From contig JBJDZJ010000191.1 in NCBI GenBank assembly GCA_051867915.1, positions 1 to 64,000 of the forward strand: a stretch of 64,000 nucleotides of DNA, in the 5' to 3' direction. This document shows positions 44,942 through 54,125 of this stretch, piece by piece. The stretch is from CAKSQF01 sp051867915. Its GTDB lineage: Bacteria; Bacillota; Clostridia; Oscillospirales; CAG-272. The notes under the pieces were generated by a model. The model was given only the letters and a program-made list of their open reading frames with translations. It was not told the DNA's origin and made no database searches. The translations under genes and the position numbers were made by a program. The number at the start of each line of letters is the position of its first letter. Within the stretch, counting starts at the first letter, position 1.

Positions 44942-45586
44942 TCATCCGTTGAAAATGGAAGAATCGTCAAAATCCGATGGGGGATTGTCTTTGACTAGGA
45001 TTTTGCTGTCGATGATGTCGGTGAAAAAGGTCTGAGCGTACTCGTGATACTTTGCCGTATCAATCTCCGAATTTCCGGACAGGATGGAGAAGATCAGATT
45101 GGAAAACCCGCCGGTGAGAAAGGCGGAGACGACGGAGATGGGATATTTGAAGGCGGTCAGTTGGCTCAGATTGTCCAGCAGTGCTTCCACCACCCTGTTG
45201 ATGCTGTTCCGGACCAGCGTCAGACCGTAGAGATTGTTGCCCGATGCCAGCGAAATCAGAACATCCTTGTACCGGATGCACTCGGCAAATGAGGCGTCCG
45301 CCAGACGGACGCAGAAATTTACCGGATCGCCGGGAGCCGCTTCGCTTGGCTGTACCGATCCGATACATCCGTCGTAAATTTTTGCGGCGACGGTGTGAAT
45401 GCAGTCCTCCAGCAGATCGTACTTGTCGGAATAGTATTTGTAGAAGGTCATTTTGTTGATCTGCGCCGTGGCGCAGATGTCCAGAACCGATATTTTGTCG
45501 ATGGGCTTATCCTGTAAAAGGTCCAAAAGAGCCTGCCTCAGATCCCGCATACTCCGAAGGATCCGTTTGTCCTTGTATTCCTGCAT
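44942..45586 (-). CDS. TetR/AcrR family transcriptional regulator
   Basis: A 214-residue repressor. The N-terminal TetR helix-turn-helix is clear: LLDLLQDKPIDKISVLDIC...INKMTFYKYYSDKYDLL (about residues 17-60). The C-terminal ligand domain is of the type seen in Clostridia regulators next to MMPL exporters. Divergent from the exporter gene with overlapping promoter -35 elements, so it most likely represses itself and the exporter. ATG 45586 follows GGAGG at 11 bases; the longer frame to 45661 would enter the leader. Confidence 0.88.
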   Translation of the reverse strand: MQEYKDKRILRSMRDLRQALLDLLQDKPIDKISVLDICATAQINKMTFYKYYSDKYDLLEDCIHTVAAKIYDGCIGSVQPSEAAPGDPVNFCVRLADASFAECIRYKDVLISLASGNNLYGLTLVRNSINRVVEALLDNLSQLTAFKYPISVVSAFLTGGFSNLIFSILSGNSEIDTAKYHEYAQTFFTDIIDSKILVKDNPPSDFDDSSIFNG

Positions 45587-45696
45587 TTTGTCTGACGCCT
45601 CCGTATCTCTTCCACTTTGGAGAGTGGGACAGTGGGACGGGTATTTTTTATTCCCGTTCAAATATTCGTAACAAGATAGCTCTTAAATCCTTCATA

Positions 45697-45725
45697 ATTA
45701 TAGCATATAATAACACTGTTGTCAA
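45697..45725 (-). promoter_or_regulatory. Sigma-A promoter of the tetR gene
   Basis: Minus strand -35 TTGACA (45720-45725), 17 bp, -10 TATAAT (45697-45702): a full consensus promoter whose -35 overlaps that of the divergent exporter promoter. Confidence 0.85.
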
Positions 45726-45747
45726 GAAAATAATACGGTCATATAAG
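45719..45747 (+). promoter_or_regulatory. Sigma-A promoter of the MMPL/GLUG operon
   Basis: -35 TTGTCA (45719-45724), 17 bp, -10 TATAAG (45742-45747). It shares five -35 bases with the tetR promoter, so the two polymerases cannot bind at once. Confidence 0.75.
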
Positions 45748-45776
45748 TAAATTTTGTATGAAGAGGAGATGAGAAA

Positions 45777-48146
45777 GTGGTCAGGCTTGCAAGGTTCATT
45801 GTGGATCACAAAAAGAGTATCCTGCTTTTGTTTGCGGTGCTGATGGTTCTCTGCGTTTTCGGAATGAGACTGGTGGAGATCGAATACAGCATCACCGCCT
45901 ATCTGCCTCAGGATACCGATACCCGTCGGGCGATCGACATCATGGACGAAGAGTTTGTCACTTACGGTACAGCCAAGGTGATGGTGCGCAATATCTCCTA
46001 TGAGAAGGCGCTGGAGCTTCACGATCGGATCGAAGAGCTGGAGGGCGTCAAGAACTTCACCTTCTCCAATACGCCCGACTATTACAGTCAGTCCTCTGCG
46101 CTGTTTTCGGTGACATTTGAAGGAGACGAGGACGATCCCGCCTCTGCCGCAGCCTATGAGCAGATGATTGAAATGCTTTCGGGCTACGATCTCCTGATCG
46201 AAAGCTCGCTGATTGATACATATGCCGAGGATCTTCAGAGCGATATCAACTTCGTTTTGGTGCTGGCGGTGATTGTCATCGTTGTCGTCCTGCTGTTCAC
46301 ATCTGCCAGCGTTGCCGATGTTCCCATTTTTCTTGCTACCTTTCTGGTTGCGGCGCTTCTCAACATGGGAACCAATTTCATCTTCGGAACGATTTCCTTC
46401 ATATCCAATTCGGTCTGCTCGATTCTTCAGCTGGCTCTTGCCATTGATTACGCCATTATCCTGAGCCATCGCTTTGCCGAGGAAAAGGAACAGAACGGCG
46501 GAGACGCCCATGAAGCGATCATTCAGGCGCTGGCAAAGGCGATCCCCGAAATATCGGGTTCCTCCCTGACCACCATAGCAGGACTGCTCGCCCTTGCCAC
46601 CATGACTCTGCGCCTGGGCGCCGATCTGGGTCTGGTGCTGGCAAAATCCATCGTCTGCTCCATGATCTCGGTGTTCCTGTTCATGCCTTGCATCATCGTG
46701 TCGGCATCGAAGCTGATCGACCGTCTGCGTCACCGCAATCTGGTACCCTCCATCCGTGCCGTGGGACGCTTCGACATTAAGATGCGGTACATCCTGCCGG
46801 TCGTCTTTCTGGCATTGGTGTCGGTCTGCACCGTACTGTCCTTCCGCAACGACTATGTTTACAGCACCAACAGCATCGACACCGACCGACCGTCCGATTC
46901 ACAGGTGGCAAAGCGGGAGATCGAACGGGTCTTCGGATACAGCAATCAGTTCGTTCTGCTGGTTCCCGGACAGGATTACGAACAGCAAAAGCAGATTCTG
47001 GATATGGTAGAGGCTCATGAGGAGATCGATCAGGCTCTGGGTCTTGCCAATACCGAGCTGACCCTGAACAATGAGACGGTCTATCTGACCGAACCTATCA
47101 ATTATAAACGGTTTGCTTCCCTTTTGGTCATGGACGATGAGACGGCAGACTCCATTTACGCCGCATATGCCTTTTTCTCCATGGAGAACACCAAATCGGG
47201 ACTTGAGGAGATGGCGGTCTACGAGGCCAACAAGAACATCTATACCGCATCCCTTCTGGAGCTTTGCGACTGTGCCTTCTCACATGACGATTTCATTTCC
47301 GCCTATCTCTATGATGAGGATGACGCTCTTGAAAACTATCAGGATCTGCGGGATACGGTGCAGGATGCCGAGGATCAGCTGCTGGGTCCCAACTATTCCC
47401 GTCTGCTTTTCAACATCAACGGTCCTGTGGAAAGCAAGGAAACCTTTTCCCTGATCGAACAGCTTCTGACAGAGGTCAAGGATTTCTGCCCCGATTCCAT
47501 CTTTGCGGGCGATTCCATGTCCTCCTATGATCTGAACGATTCCTTTGCATCGGACAATCTCAAGGTCAGCCTTCTGACTGCGCTGTTTGTCTTTGTCATT
47601 CTGATGTGTACCTTCCGCTCCTGGGGACTGCCCATTCCCTTGACGCTGACCATTCAGGGTGCGATTTTCATCAATTTCAGCTACTATACCGTAACCGACA
47701 CCAATCTGTATTTCTTTGTCTATCTGATTGTATCGGCAATCCAGATGGGTGCCACCATCGACTATGCCATCGTCATTACCAATCGTTATTCAGCCCTTCG
47801 AAGGGAGCAGGGACAGGAGCGCTTCCCGGCGATGATCGAGGCGATCAACGCCGCCTTCCCGACGGTTCTGACTTCGGGAACCATTCTGGCGGTGGCGGGA
47901 TTTTTAATCGGCGGTGTCGTGCGGGATCCCCTGATCGCAACGCTGGGAACCTGTCTCGGACGCGGCGTGCTGATCTCCATTGCATCGGTGCTGTTGGTTT
48001 TGCCGACTCTGTTGGTCATCTTTGAACGGCCGCTGGAGAAAACCTATTTCAAGGAGAGAAAACGGTTGAAATTCGGGAAAATCACCCGAAAGGGCAGAAA
48101 AGCCCTGTCTGAAAATACAACGCAAGAGGGAGAGAATGTTTCATGA
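45777..48146 (+). CDS. MMPL/RND-superfamily exporter
   Basis: A 789-residue membrane transporter with two repeated halves. Each half has one N-terminal helix, a large external domain (about 35-195 and 375-610) and five more helices. The SSD/MMPL-like signatures LALAIDYAIILSHRFAEE and IQMGATIDYAIVITNRYSALR carry the membrane Asp-Tyr pair used for proton coupling. Substrates of such Firmicutes proteins are mostly lipids, drugs or surface polymers. GTG start at 45777 with GAGGAG nine bases upstream. Its stop overlaps the next start (ATGA), so the exporter and the GLUG surface protein are translationally coupled. Confidence 0.9.
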   Translation: MVRLARFIVDHKKSILLLFAVLMVLCVFGMRLVEIEYSITAYLPQDTDTRRAIDIMDEEFVTYGTAKVMVRNISYEKALELHDRIEELEGVKNFTFSNTPDYYSQSSALFSVTFEGDEDDPASAAAYEQMIEMLSGYDLLIESSLIDTYAEDLQSDINFVLVLAVIVIVVVLLFTSASVADVPIFLATFLVAALLNMGTNFIFGTISFISNSVCSILQLALAIDYAIILSHRFAEEKEQNGGDAHEAIIQALAKAIPEISGSSLTTIAGLLALATMTLRLGADLGLVLAKSIVCSMISVFLFMPCIIVSASKLIDRLRHRNLVPSIRAVGRFDIKMRYILPVVFLALVSVCTVLSFRNDYVYSTNSIDTDRPSDSQVAKREIERVFGYSNQFVLLVPGQDYEQQKQILDMVEAHEEIDQALGLANTELTLNNETVYLTEPINYKRFASLLVMDDETADSIYAAYAFFSMENTKSGLEEMAVYEANKNIYTASLLELCDCAFSHDDFISAYLYDEDDALENYQDLRDTVQDAEDQLLGPNYSRLLFNINGPVESKETFSLIEQLLTEVKDFCPDSIFAGDSMSSYDLNDSFASDNLKVSLLTALFVFVILMCTFRSWGLPIPLTLTIQGAIFINFSYYTVTDTNLYFFVYLIVSAIQMGATIDYAIVITNRYSALRREQGQERFPAMIEAINAAFPTVLTSGTILAVAGFLIGGVVRDPLIATLGTCLGRGVLISIASVLLVLPTLLVIFERPLEKTYFKERKRLKFGKITRKGRKALSENTTQEGENVS

Positions 48147-51100
48147 AAACAGAAGTACCTATGAAGAGAATCCGGCGACTGCTTGCCTCCCTTCTGGCGG
48201 CGACGCTTTGCCTGTCCGTTCTTCCTTTTCCGCTTATGGCGGCAGAGGAAGAAGACGGAGGTGAAAGCGAGGCAGAGCAGACCGAATACTATGTATGCTT
48301 CGGCGATCAGAATTTCGCCGTTCGCCCCGCCAATCTGATGGAAAAACGGGAAGATGTTTATCTGTTGTCCGATGTGACCATGACGGGCAATCGGGAGTTC
48401 TATGTCACCGACAATAAGGGAATGAGGTACTACGGCTCGGACAACGAGACGCTGACGGTGGAGGAGAGCGGCTCTTACAGCTACGATATTCTCTTCAGTC
48501 CCGACCGTCTGTTTGATTCCGAAGATGAGGATTCTGCCAAGACCGACTGCCATGTCAGCTACCGTTTCCATGTTCCCGACAGCTACTCTGTGAACATTGA
48601 CGGAACCGAAACGCCCCTGACCTACAATCCCTATCATACCGACTACGATCTTTATGTGATTTCCTGCATCCGACTGGAGGCGGGGCAGACGGTCTCCTAT
48701 GGGGAGGAATCCCACAGTATCCGCACCGGCGGATGCTATCGGATTCTGTTCACCCCCGGCGAGCGTCTGGAAGGAAAGGAGTATGCCTTTGACAAGGACG
48801 GAGAGTACGGCAGCGGGGAGGATTATACCTACCATCTTTATCTGGAGGATACCCTGCGCTATTTCGCCGTCTTCGAGACCGCACTCAATCTGACCGCCGA
48901 TACCGAAATATCCGGCTCTCCCGCCTATCTGCTGAGCCGTTTTGAGGAGAATGTGACCACCGAGGAATATCGGACCGGGAAATTCTTCATCGGGGAGCGG
49001 GATGCGGTTCTTCGCTATAAAATCTATGAAGAGGGACTCAGCGGCAGTTTCCGCCTTCTGGATGACGACAACGACGAGGACACCGATGTCTCCAAACTGA
49101 CCCTGACCGACGCCGGCTGGTATCAGCTGTCCTTTTCGCCCCTTGGCGACCGTTTTCTGACCGTCGCCGCCGAAGAAAGCGTGAAAATGGGCGGCTACTA
49201 TGCGGTGGGCGACTTCAACCGCTACGGCTTCAACGGAAACGGCGGCGTGGACATCAGCGGAAAATACCTCTTTTGCGAGATTGAAGAGGACGATCCCGAT
49301 TACGGGGACGATTACAATGCCGATTATACCCAGTACATTCTCTTCCTGACGGTCAGCGAGGGCGATCTGGAGGAGGGCAATCTGGAATTTTACATCACCG
49401 ACGGCGAAAACAAGTATAAGAACAACGGGGAATACATCAGTCTCAATACGCCGGGCAGATACAAAATTCTTTTCTCCGATGAGCATGCCTACGGAGGCGG
49501 ACGGTTCTATCGCTACACTCTGCTGGACGACGACAGCCCTGCCAGAGAGATCGAGATCCGAACGGTGGAGGAGTATCTGGCTTTTGCGGGAGAGTGCAAC
49601 CGTTCTGCCGACTATTCGGTGGGACTGTCGGTCTGGCTGTGCGCAGATCTGGACTTTGAGGGAGTGGAATTTGTCCCCGTAAACAGCTTTTCGGGCAGAT
49701 TTTACGGCTCAACCCACAGTTTTTCCAATATCACTCTGACCTCCGATCAGGACGATTGCGGCATATTCGGCAGAGTCAACCGGACGGGATCGGTGGAGCG
49801 TCTGAATGTGGTGAATCTGACCCTTTGCGCCGAAGACTGCACCTATGTGGGTGTGGTGGCAAGGAATTACGGAACGCTGAAAAAGATCACGGTGGACGGC
49901 AGTGTGAAAGGAAAGCAGACGGTCGGCGGCATCGTGGGTCTGAACGGTCAAAGCGAGATTGACGGAGATTCCTCCACCGTGGATTCGGGGGACGAGGTTC
50001 AGAAGGGCAAGGTCATCGACTGTACGGGCAGAGCCCGGGTACAGGGCGAGATCAGCATCGGAGGAATCGCCGGCATGAATGTCGGTGAGATTTCGGGCTG
50101 TGAAAATGGAGGAGAGGTTCTTCCCTATGCCAAAAAGTCGGGTGCCGATCTGGAAAGCATCGGCGGTATCTGCGGCTATTCGGCGGGACAGATCTGCGAC
50201 TCTGTCAACCGGGCGTCCGTCGGCAGTGTGTCCGTCGGCGAATATGTGGGCGGCATCTGCGGACTTTGCACCGGCGAGATCTACTTCTGCACCAACAGCG
50301 GCTCTGTCATCGGAAGCCGCTATGTGGGCGGTCTGGTAGGCTACTTCGGTACCTTCGACAGCTCGAGTGATGCTTATACCGGAATCACCGTAGAGGATAT
50401 TCTGGCCACCTATTTCCCTCAGGAGGACAGCGAAGGTCAGCTGCCTGAGGGGACGGTCAGCGCCCTTGCCTACGGAGTCAATGGGGGATCGGTGTCGGCG
50501 GGCAGCTATGCCGGCGGTATTGTAGGATATTCCCGTGTGGATACCATGACCATCCTTCATTCGGCGTCGGTGGGCGACATCAAAACCGCCGTCGGCGATT
50601 ATGCAGGCGGCATCTGCGGATATGCGGACGGATCGGGTATCCGGGGATGCCTCAGCGGCGGATCGGTGGACGCTCACGGTTCATATGCCGGCGGCATCTG
50701 CGGAATCGGCAGTCAGATTGAGTCCTGCCTGTCATCGGCGGATGTGTCGGGCGCCGATTATGTGGGCGGCATTGCGGGACTGGCTCGGACCGCCCTGCGC
50801 TACTGCTATACCAACTGCCTGATCCGTGGTGACAGCGACGCCCGATATATGGGTGCCGTGGCAGGCGCCGCCGATCAGTATAACAGTTCGCTGAACTCCT
50901 TCTGCGGACTGGTGCAGGACAACTATTTCATCGCCTCCTCTGTGGGCGGCGTCGGAGGCGTGGACTACGGCAAGGAATTCGACTATGCCGCCTGCCCCAT
51001 AGAATGCGACAGGCTGGCATATGAGGGAATGCTGTCCCCGTATCTTCACGAGACCTTCAGCCATACCGATTGGGTCGGCGGAGCCGACAGTTCCCACTAT

Positions 51101-51919
51101 CCTGCGCCCTACTACCTGACTGTCGAAGCAGACGATCTGCCCGAATGCGGGGAAAGCGATGAAGTGAAGGCGCTTTTCGGGAAGCATCTGCCCGAGTACG
51201 CAGAGCTGATCGCCGATACCACCGCCATCACCTATACCCTGACCGTTTGGGAGTGGAATAAGAATCTGGGCGATCTCTATAAGGACGGAGAATTGCAGAC
51301 CGACAATTTTGAGAAAACCGCAACCCTGAGACTTCCCGCAGGAGGAAAGATCGAGAACATTTACCCCACTCTTGCCGAGCTGCGGGACGGGAAATACCGT
51401 TATGAGTCGGACGACGCAAACTATTATGTGTATCTGGATCTGCCGCAGACGCTGACCGAAAATCTGGTGGTATATGCAGGTTATCGGGAGATTGCCACCT
51501 CACTGGAGGCAGAAAACGGAAAACTGCTGGTGGAAGGCGAGTTTGTCAAGGGAACAACGGTGGAGCTTCTGACGCTGGGCGAGTGCATGACCCTTCGGTT
51601 TACCCTGGACGGTGAGGAGATTGCGGTGGGACCTGTGACGGTGAAGTTCAGGCTTCCGGATCCGCAGTCGAACGCGTTCATCAGTCTGGTGGACGGCGAG
51701 GCGTACAGCCCTGTGGAAAGAAAGGTGTCGGGTGCGTATCTCTGCTTTGACTGGTCGGACGGAATCTATTTCACCCTTCAGACGCCGGAAAAGACCGATC
51801 TTCCTTCATGGGCATACCTGCTGATGGGCGGCGGTGCGGCGCTGGTTCTCTGCGGTGCGGCGATCGGCATCGGAATGGGAGTCCGTAAAAAGAGTAAAAA
51901 GATGAAGGAAAACAGCTGA
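48143..51919 (+). CDS. Large GLUG-repeat surface protein with C-terminal membrane anchor
   Basis: A 1258-residue exported protein. Signal peptide to about residue 34; an acidic, Tyr-rich N-terminal half made of several beta domains (about 45-460); GLUG repeats from about 535 to 940 (VGGIVGL, IGGIAGM, IGGICGY, VGGICGL, VGGLVGYF, AGGIVGY, AGGICGY, VGGIAGL), expected to form a beta-helix; then an Ig-like region and a final membrane helix (about 1222-1247) with a Lys-rich tail (RKKSKKMKENS). Not a lipoprotein and without LPXTG, so anchored by the helix. Its start overlaps the exporter stop (ATGA), suggesting a working pair. Ligand unknown. Confidence 0.82.
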   Translation: MKTEVPMKRIRRLLASLLAATLCLSVLPFPLMAAEEEDGGESEAEQTEYYVCFGDQNFAVRPANLMEKREDVYLLSDVTMTGNREFYVTDNKGMRYYGSDNETLTVEESGSYSYDILFSPDRLFDSEDEDSAKTDCHVSYRFHVPDSYSVNIDGTETPLTYNPYHTDYDLYVISCIRLEAGQTVSYGEESHSIRTGGCYRILFTPGERLEGKEYAFDKDGEYGSGEDYTYHLYLEDTLRYFAVFETALNLTADTEISGSPAYLLSRFEENVTTEEYRTGKFFIGERDAVLRYKIYEEGLSGSFRLLDDDNDEDTDVSKLTLTDAGWYQLSFSPLGDRFLTVAAEESVKMGGYYAVGDFNRYGFNGNGGVDISGKYLFCEIEEDDPDYGDDYNADYTQYILFLTVSEGDLEEGNLEFYITDGENKYKNNGEYISLNTPGRYKILFSDEHAYGGGRFYRYTLLDDDSPAREIEIRTVEEYLAFAGECNRSADYSVGLSVWLCADLDFEGVEFVPVNSFSGRFYGSTHSFSNITLTSDQDDCGIFGRVNRTGSVERLNVVNLTLCAEDCTYVGVVARNYGTLKKITVDGSVKGKQTVGGIVGLNGQSEIDGDSSTVDSGDEVQKGKVIDCTGRARVQGEISIGGIAGMNVGEISGCENGGEVLPYAKKSGADLESIGGICGYSAGQICDSVNRASVGSVSVGEYVGGICGLCTGEIYFCTNSGSVIGSRYVGGLVGYFGTFDSSSDAYTGITVEDILATYFPQEDSEGQLPEGTVSALAYGVNGGSVSAGSYAGGIVGYSRVDTMTILHSASVGDIKTAVGDYAGGICGYADGSGIRGCLSGGSVDAHGSYAGGICGIGSQIESCLSSADVSGADYVGGIAGLARTALRYCYTNCLIRGDSDARYMGAVAGAADQYNSSLNSFCGLVQDNYFIASSVGGVGGVDYGKEFDYAACPIECDRLAYEGMLSPYLHETFSHTDWVGGADSSHYPAPYYLTVEADDLPECGESDEVKALFGKHLPEYAELIADTTAITYTLTVWEWNKNLGDLYKDGELQTDNFEKTATLRLPAGGKIENIYPTLAELRDGKYRYESDDANYYVYLDLPQTLTENLVVYAGYREIATSLEAENGKLLVEGEFVKGTTVELLTLGECMTLRFTLDGEEIAVGPVTVKFRLPDPQSNAFISLVDGEAYSPVERKVSGAYLCFDWSDGIYFTLQTPEKTDLPSWAYLLMGGGAALVLCGAAIGIGMGVRKKSKKMKENS

Positions 51920-52021
51920 TATGACAGTGCGTTTGAATCGTTTGAATCGGAGCTTGCCGATCTCAAAGACCGACCGGAAAAACCGCTTTTGACTTTGAAA
52001 ATCGGCGGTTGAACGCCAATA

Positions 52022-52066
52022 TAAAAACAGGGGCTGACGCAAACCAAGATTTGCGTCAGCCCCTGT
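52022..52066. terminator. Long perfect terminator stem, best on the minus strand
   Basis: A perfect 17 bp stem (52027-52043 with 52050-52066) with a CCAAGA loop. On the minus strand it is followed by TTTTTAT (52021-52027), so it terminates the SGNH hydrolase gene; on the plus strand the tail is poor but the stem may still stop GLUG-operon transcripts. Confidence 0.88.
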
Positions 52067-52114
52067 GTTCGGGTTGCCCACTGTTGTTGTGTCAGCCCGA
52101 GGTTGTTTTCGGTT

Positions 52115-53920
52115 TTATCCGGCCAGCGGCTCTCCGTACAGGTTGAAGGCCAGGGTGGCGTTGGTGTTGATGCTGTTGCCGCCCGAGCCGTAAAAGTTGT
52201 ATCCGGCGGTGGGAACGGTGATGTAGAGCAGGGCGAGGGTGTCCGATGCGGCGCCGAAGGCAACGGTGTAGCCTTCGGGAACATCAATTTCCAGATCCGT
52301 GAAGGTGAGCCAGCCAACAGATCCGTCATATTCCGAGGTCAGTTTATAGGTGGCAAGCGTTTCGGTGACATTCGGATGATTGTACTTGACGACCGACACC
52401 GTGAAGGTGTCCCCCTTCTTGCATCCGTTGACCGGAACCTCAATCTGGGTGATCCGATGTCCTGCCAGCGGAGCGTCCATGAAGAGATAGGGCGTTCCCT
52501 GCATCCACCAGCCGTTATAAGCGGTGGATGTTTTGATGTCGTACAATTCATCAAGCTCCGAACCGATCAGATTGACCGATCCTTCGGGCGGGTCGATATT
52601 CGGAAGCTCGACAACAGGCTCGGGCGTTCCTTCGGGAAATTCCAGCTCGTAGGTCCACTCGCCGGAGATCATGGAAGGAATGGCTTCGGAAAGTCCCTTC
52701 GCCATGAGATAGTAACCTTCGGCATCGGGGTGAAGAGCGTCCGGGAAATGCTGTCTGCCCAGGTTTTCGGCGGTGTACTCGTGCATGTTGAAGTAGGTGG
52801 TATCAAATCCGGCATCGCTGAGTACCGAGACCAGCCCAGCCTGAAGGTTGCGGACATGAGGGCTTCCCGAGTTCTCGTTTCCGTAGTAGACGGGACAGCT
52901 CATTATGACAAATCTCAGGTCATCGTTGGAGCTTGCCAGTTTGTTGACCAGCTTCAGGGCGGCTTCGTTGTAGGCGACATCGTCTTCGGATGTCCAGGCG
53001 CGGTCAAAGTAGGAATCGTTGGTTCCCAGCATAATCAGGGCAAGATCGAAGTATTTGGCGTTTCGGATGGCGGCGGTGCACTGATCGGTCCCCCAGTAGG
53101 GCTGACTCAGATCGTTGCGCATGGTGCGTCCCGAATTGCCGTAATTCAGAACCACATAATCCTTCCACAGAATCCGCTGGAGTGCAGCGGGATAGGCGTG
53201 AACATCCCAGGGGCTTGTGCCGAAGCCTTCGGTAATGCTGTCGCCGATACAGCCGACGGTTTTCAGATCGCAGGCTTTATCCAGCTGGAATCCGTCGGGC
53301 AGGTCTACCGTCGCATCGGAGGATACCGCATCCTTTATGTACTGCTCCACATAATCCCATGCGTGATAGGTGGAGCCGAAGGCGAACGAGGTCTTCTTTC
53401 CGTAGCTTCTGCCGGTCATGGAGGTGGCGTCGTAACCGCCGCCGACCACCAGCTTGGTGCCGCTCTGCCGGATCTGGCAGAGATAGACATTCATATCGTC
53501 GTAGACATCGCTTTCCTCTCTGTCGGTAGGTCCCACCAGAATCTCGTAGTCGGATGCCTGGATCTTGCTGTCCTGCATAACCGTCAGCTTGACTCCGGTC
53601 TGAGCCTCAATTCTGTCGGCGATGTCCTCTGCAATCATCTTGAAGAAATTGTAGTCGGTATACATATAGCGGATGGCGGAAACCCCGAAGGAAGCGTATG
53701 GGTGGGTAGCATAAATGATTTTGTAGTTTTCGAGTTCGTTTCCGTTCAGGGTCAGATGGACGGTGGTGGGCTCGTCTGAAGGCTCCGAAGGATCGGTGCC
53801 GACGGTGGAGGTTGTCGTACTGTCGGTCGTTGTCCCGTTTTGACTGCCCGTGCAGGAGGTCGGGAATACGATCATGGCGAGAAGAAGACCGACGGCAAGC
53901 ATTCGATGAATCAGTTTCAT
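52115..53920 (-). CDS. SGNH/GDSL-family hydrolase lipoprotein
   Basis: A 601-residue lipoprotein (FPTSC, Cys23) with a Ser/Thr/Pro tether. An N-terminal domain of about 170 residues (YATHPYASFGVSAIRYMYTDYNFF) resembles the substrate-domain partners found before some glycan hydrolases. The SGNH domain follows: block I GCIGDSITEG with the nucleophile Ser, block II GNSGRTM, block III MLGTNDSY, and block V DALHPDAEG with the Asp/His pair. A C-terminal beta-sandwich of about 140 residues completes it. Probable acyl- or acetyl-esterase on extracellular polysaccharide. ATG 53920 lies seven bases after AAAGGTG. Confidence 0.85.
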   Translation of the reverse strand: MKLIHRMLAVGLLLAMIVFPTSCTGSQNGTTTDSTTTSTVGTDPSEPSDEPTTVHLTLNGNELENYKIIYATHPYASFGVSAIRYMYTDYNFFKMIAEDIADRIEAQTGVKLTVMQDSKIQASDYEILVGPTDREESDVYDDMNVYLCQIRQSGTKLVVGGGYDATSMTGRSYGKKTSFAFGSTYHAWDYVEQYIKDAVSSDATVDLPDGFQLDKACDLKTVGCIGDSITEGFGTSPWDVHAYPAALQRILWKDYVVLNYGNSGRTMRNDLSQPYWGTDQCTAAIRNAKYFDLALIMLGTNDSYFDRAWTSEDDVAYNEAALKLVNKLASSNDDLRFVIMSCPVYYGNENSGSPHVRNLQAGLVSVLSDAGFDTTYFNMHEYTAENLGRQHFPDALHPDAEGYYLMAKGLSEAIPSMISGEWTYELEFPEGTPEPVVELPNIDPPEGSVNLIGSELDELYDIKTSTAYNGWWMQGTPYLFMDAPLAGHRITQIEVPVNGCKKGDTFTVSVVKYNHPNVTETLATYKLTSEYDGSVGWLTFTDLEIDVPEGYTVAFGAASDTLALLYITVPTAGYNFYGSGGNSINTNATLAFNLYGEPLAG

Positions 53921-53985
53921 GAAAATCACCTTTTCTGTTAGAAATCAGTTCAAATTTTCCCGTTTTTTCGGGAATTGTTTTGGCT

Positions 53986-54014
53986 ATTATACACCAAACC
54001 GATGCTTTTGTCAA
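53986..54014 (-). promoter_or_regulatory. Consensus promoter of the SGNH hydrolase gene
   Basis: Minus strand TTGACA (54009-54014), 17 bp, TATAAT (53986-53991). Its -35 lies inside the left arm of a large inverted repeat. Confidence 0.88.
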
Positions 54015-54072
54015 GACGATTTCGGAAAACTGTGGAAAAAGTCGGCTTTTTTCCGAAACGGTCTTGACAAAA
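54006..54072. repeat. Near-perfect 24-base inverted repeat carrying both -35 elements
   Basis: The arm 54006-54029 (TTTTGTCAAGAC, then GA, then TTTCGGAAAA) matches the reverse complement of 54049-54072 at 22 of 24 positions. The centre is 19 bases. Each arm contains the -35 hexamer of one divergent promoter and the same upstream 13 bases, so both promoters share identical upstream DNA, as expected for a duplicated operator. Confidence 0.85.
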
Positions 54073-54092
54073 TCGGGAACGAAATTTATAAT
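54064..54092 (+). promoter_or_regulatory. Consensus promoter of the TraX-like gene
   Basis: TTGACA (54064-54069), 17 bp, TATAAT (54087-54092): a perfect sigma-A promoter, mirror image of the hydrolase promoter. Confidence 0.9.
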
Positions 54093-54125
54093 AAAAAGGA
54101 AAATGAGGAAAAAAGGAGAAAAACC

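Noticed and set aside
51920..52021. Short tandem-like GTTTGAATC repeats after the GLUG surface gene
   Set aside because: Only two copies of nine bases; no structure or coding potential follows.
54006..54072. The 24-base inverted repeat considered as terminal repeats of a tiny mobile element
   Set aside because: The arms contain working-looking -35 elements for both flanking genes, the centre is only 19 bases, and there is no target-site duplication.
53919..54125. N-terminal extension of the TraX-like protein by 69 residues
   Set aside because: It would translate across the promoter and the inverted repeat; GTG 54126 with AAGGAG gives the family's usual start.
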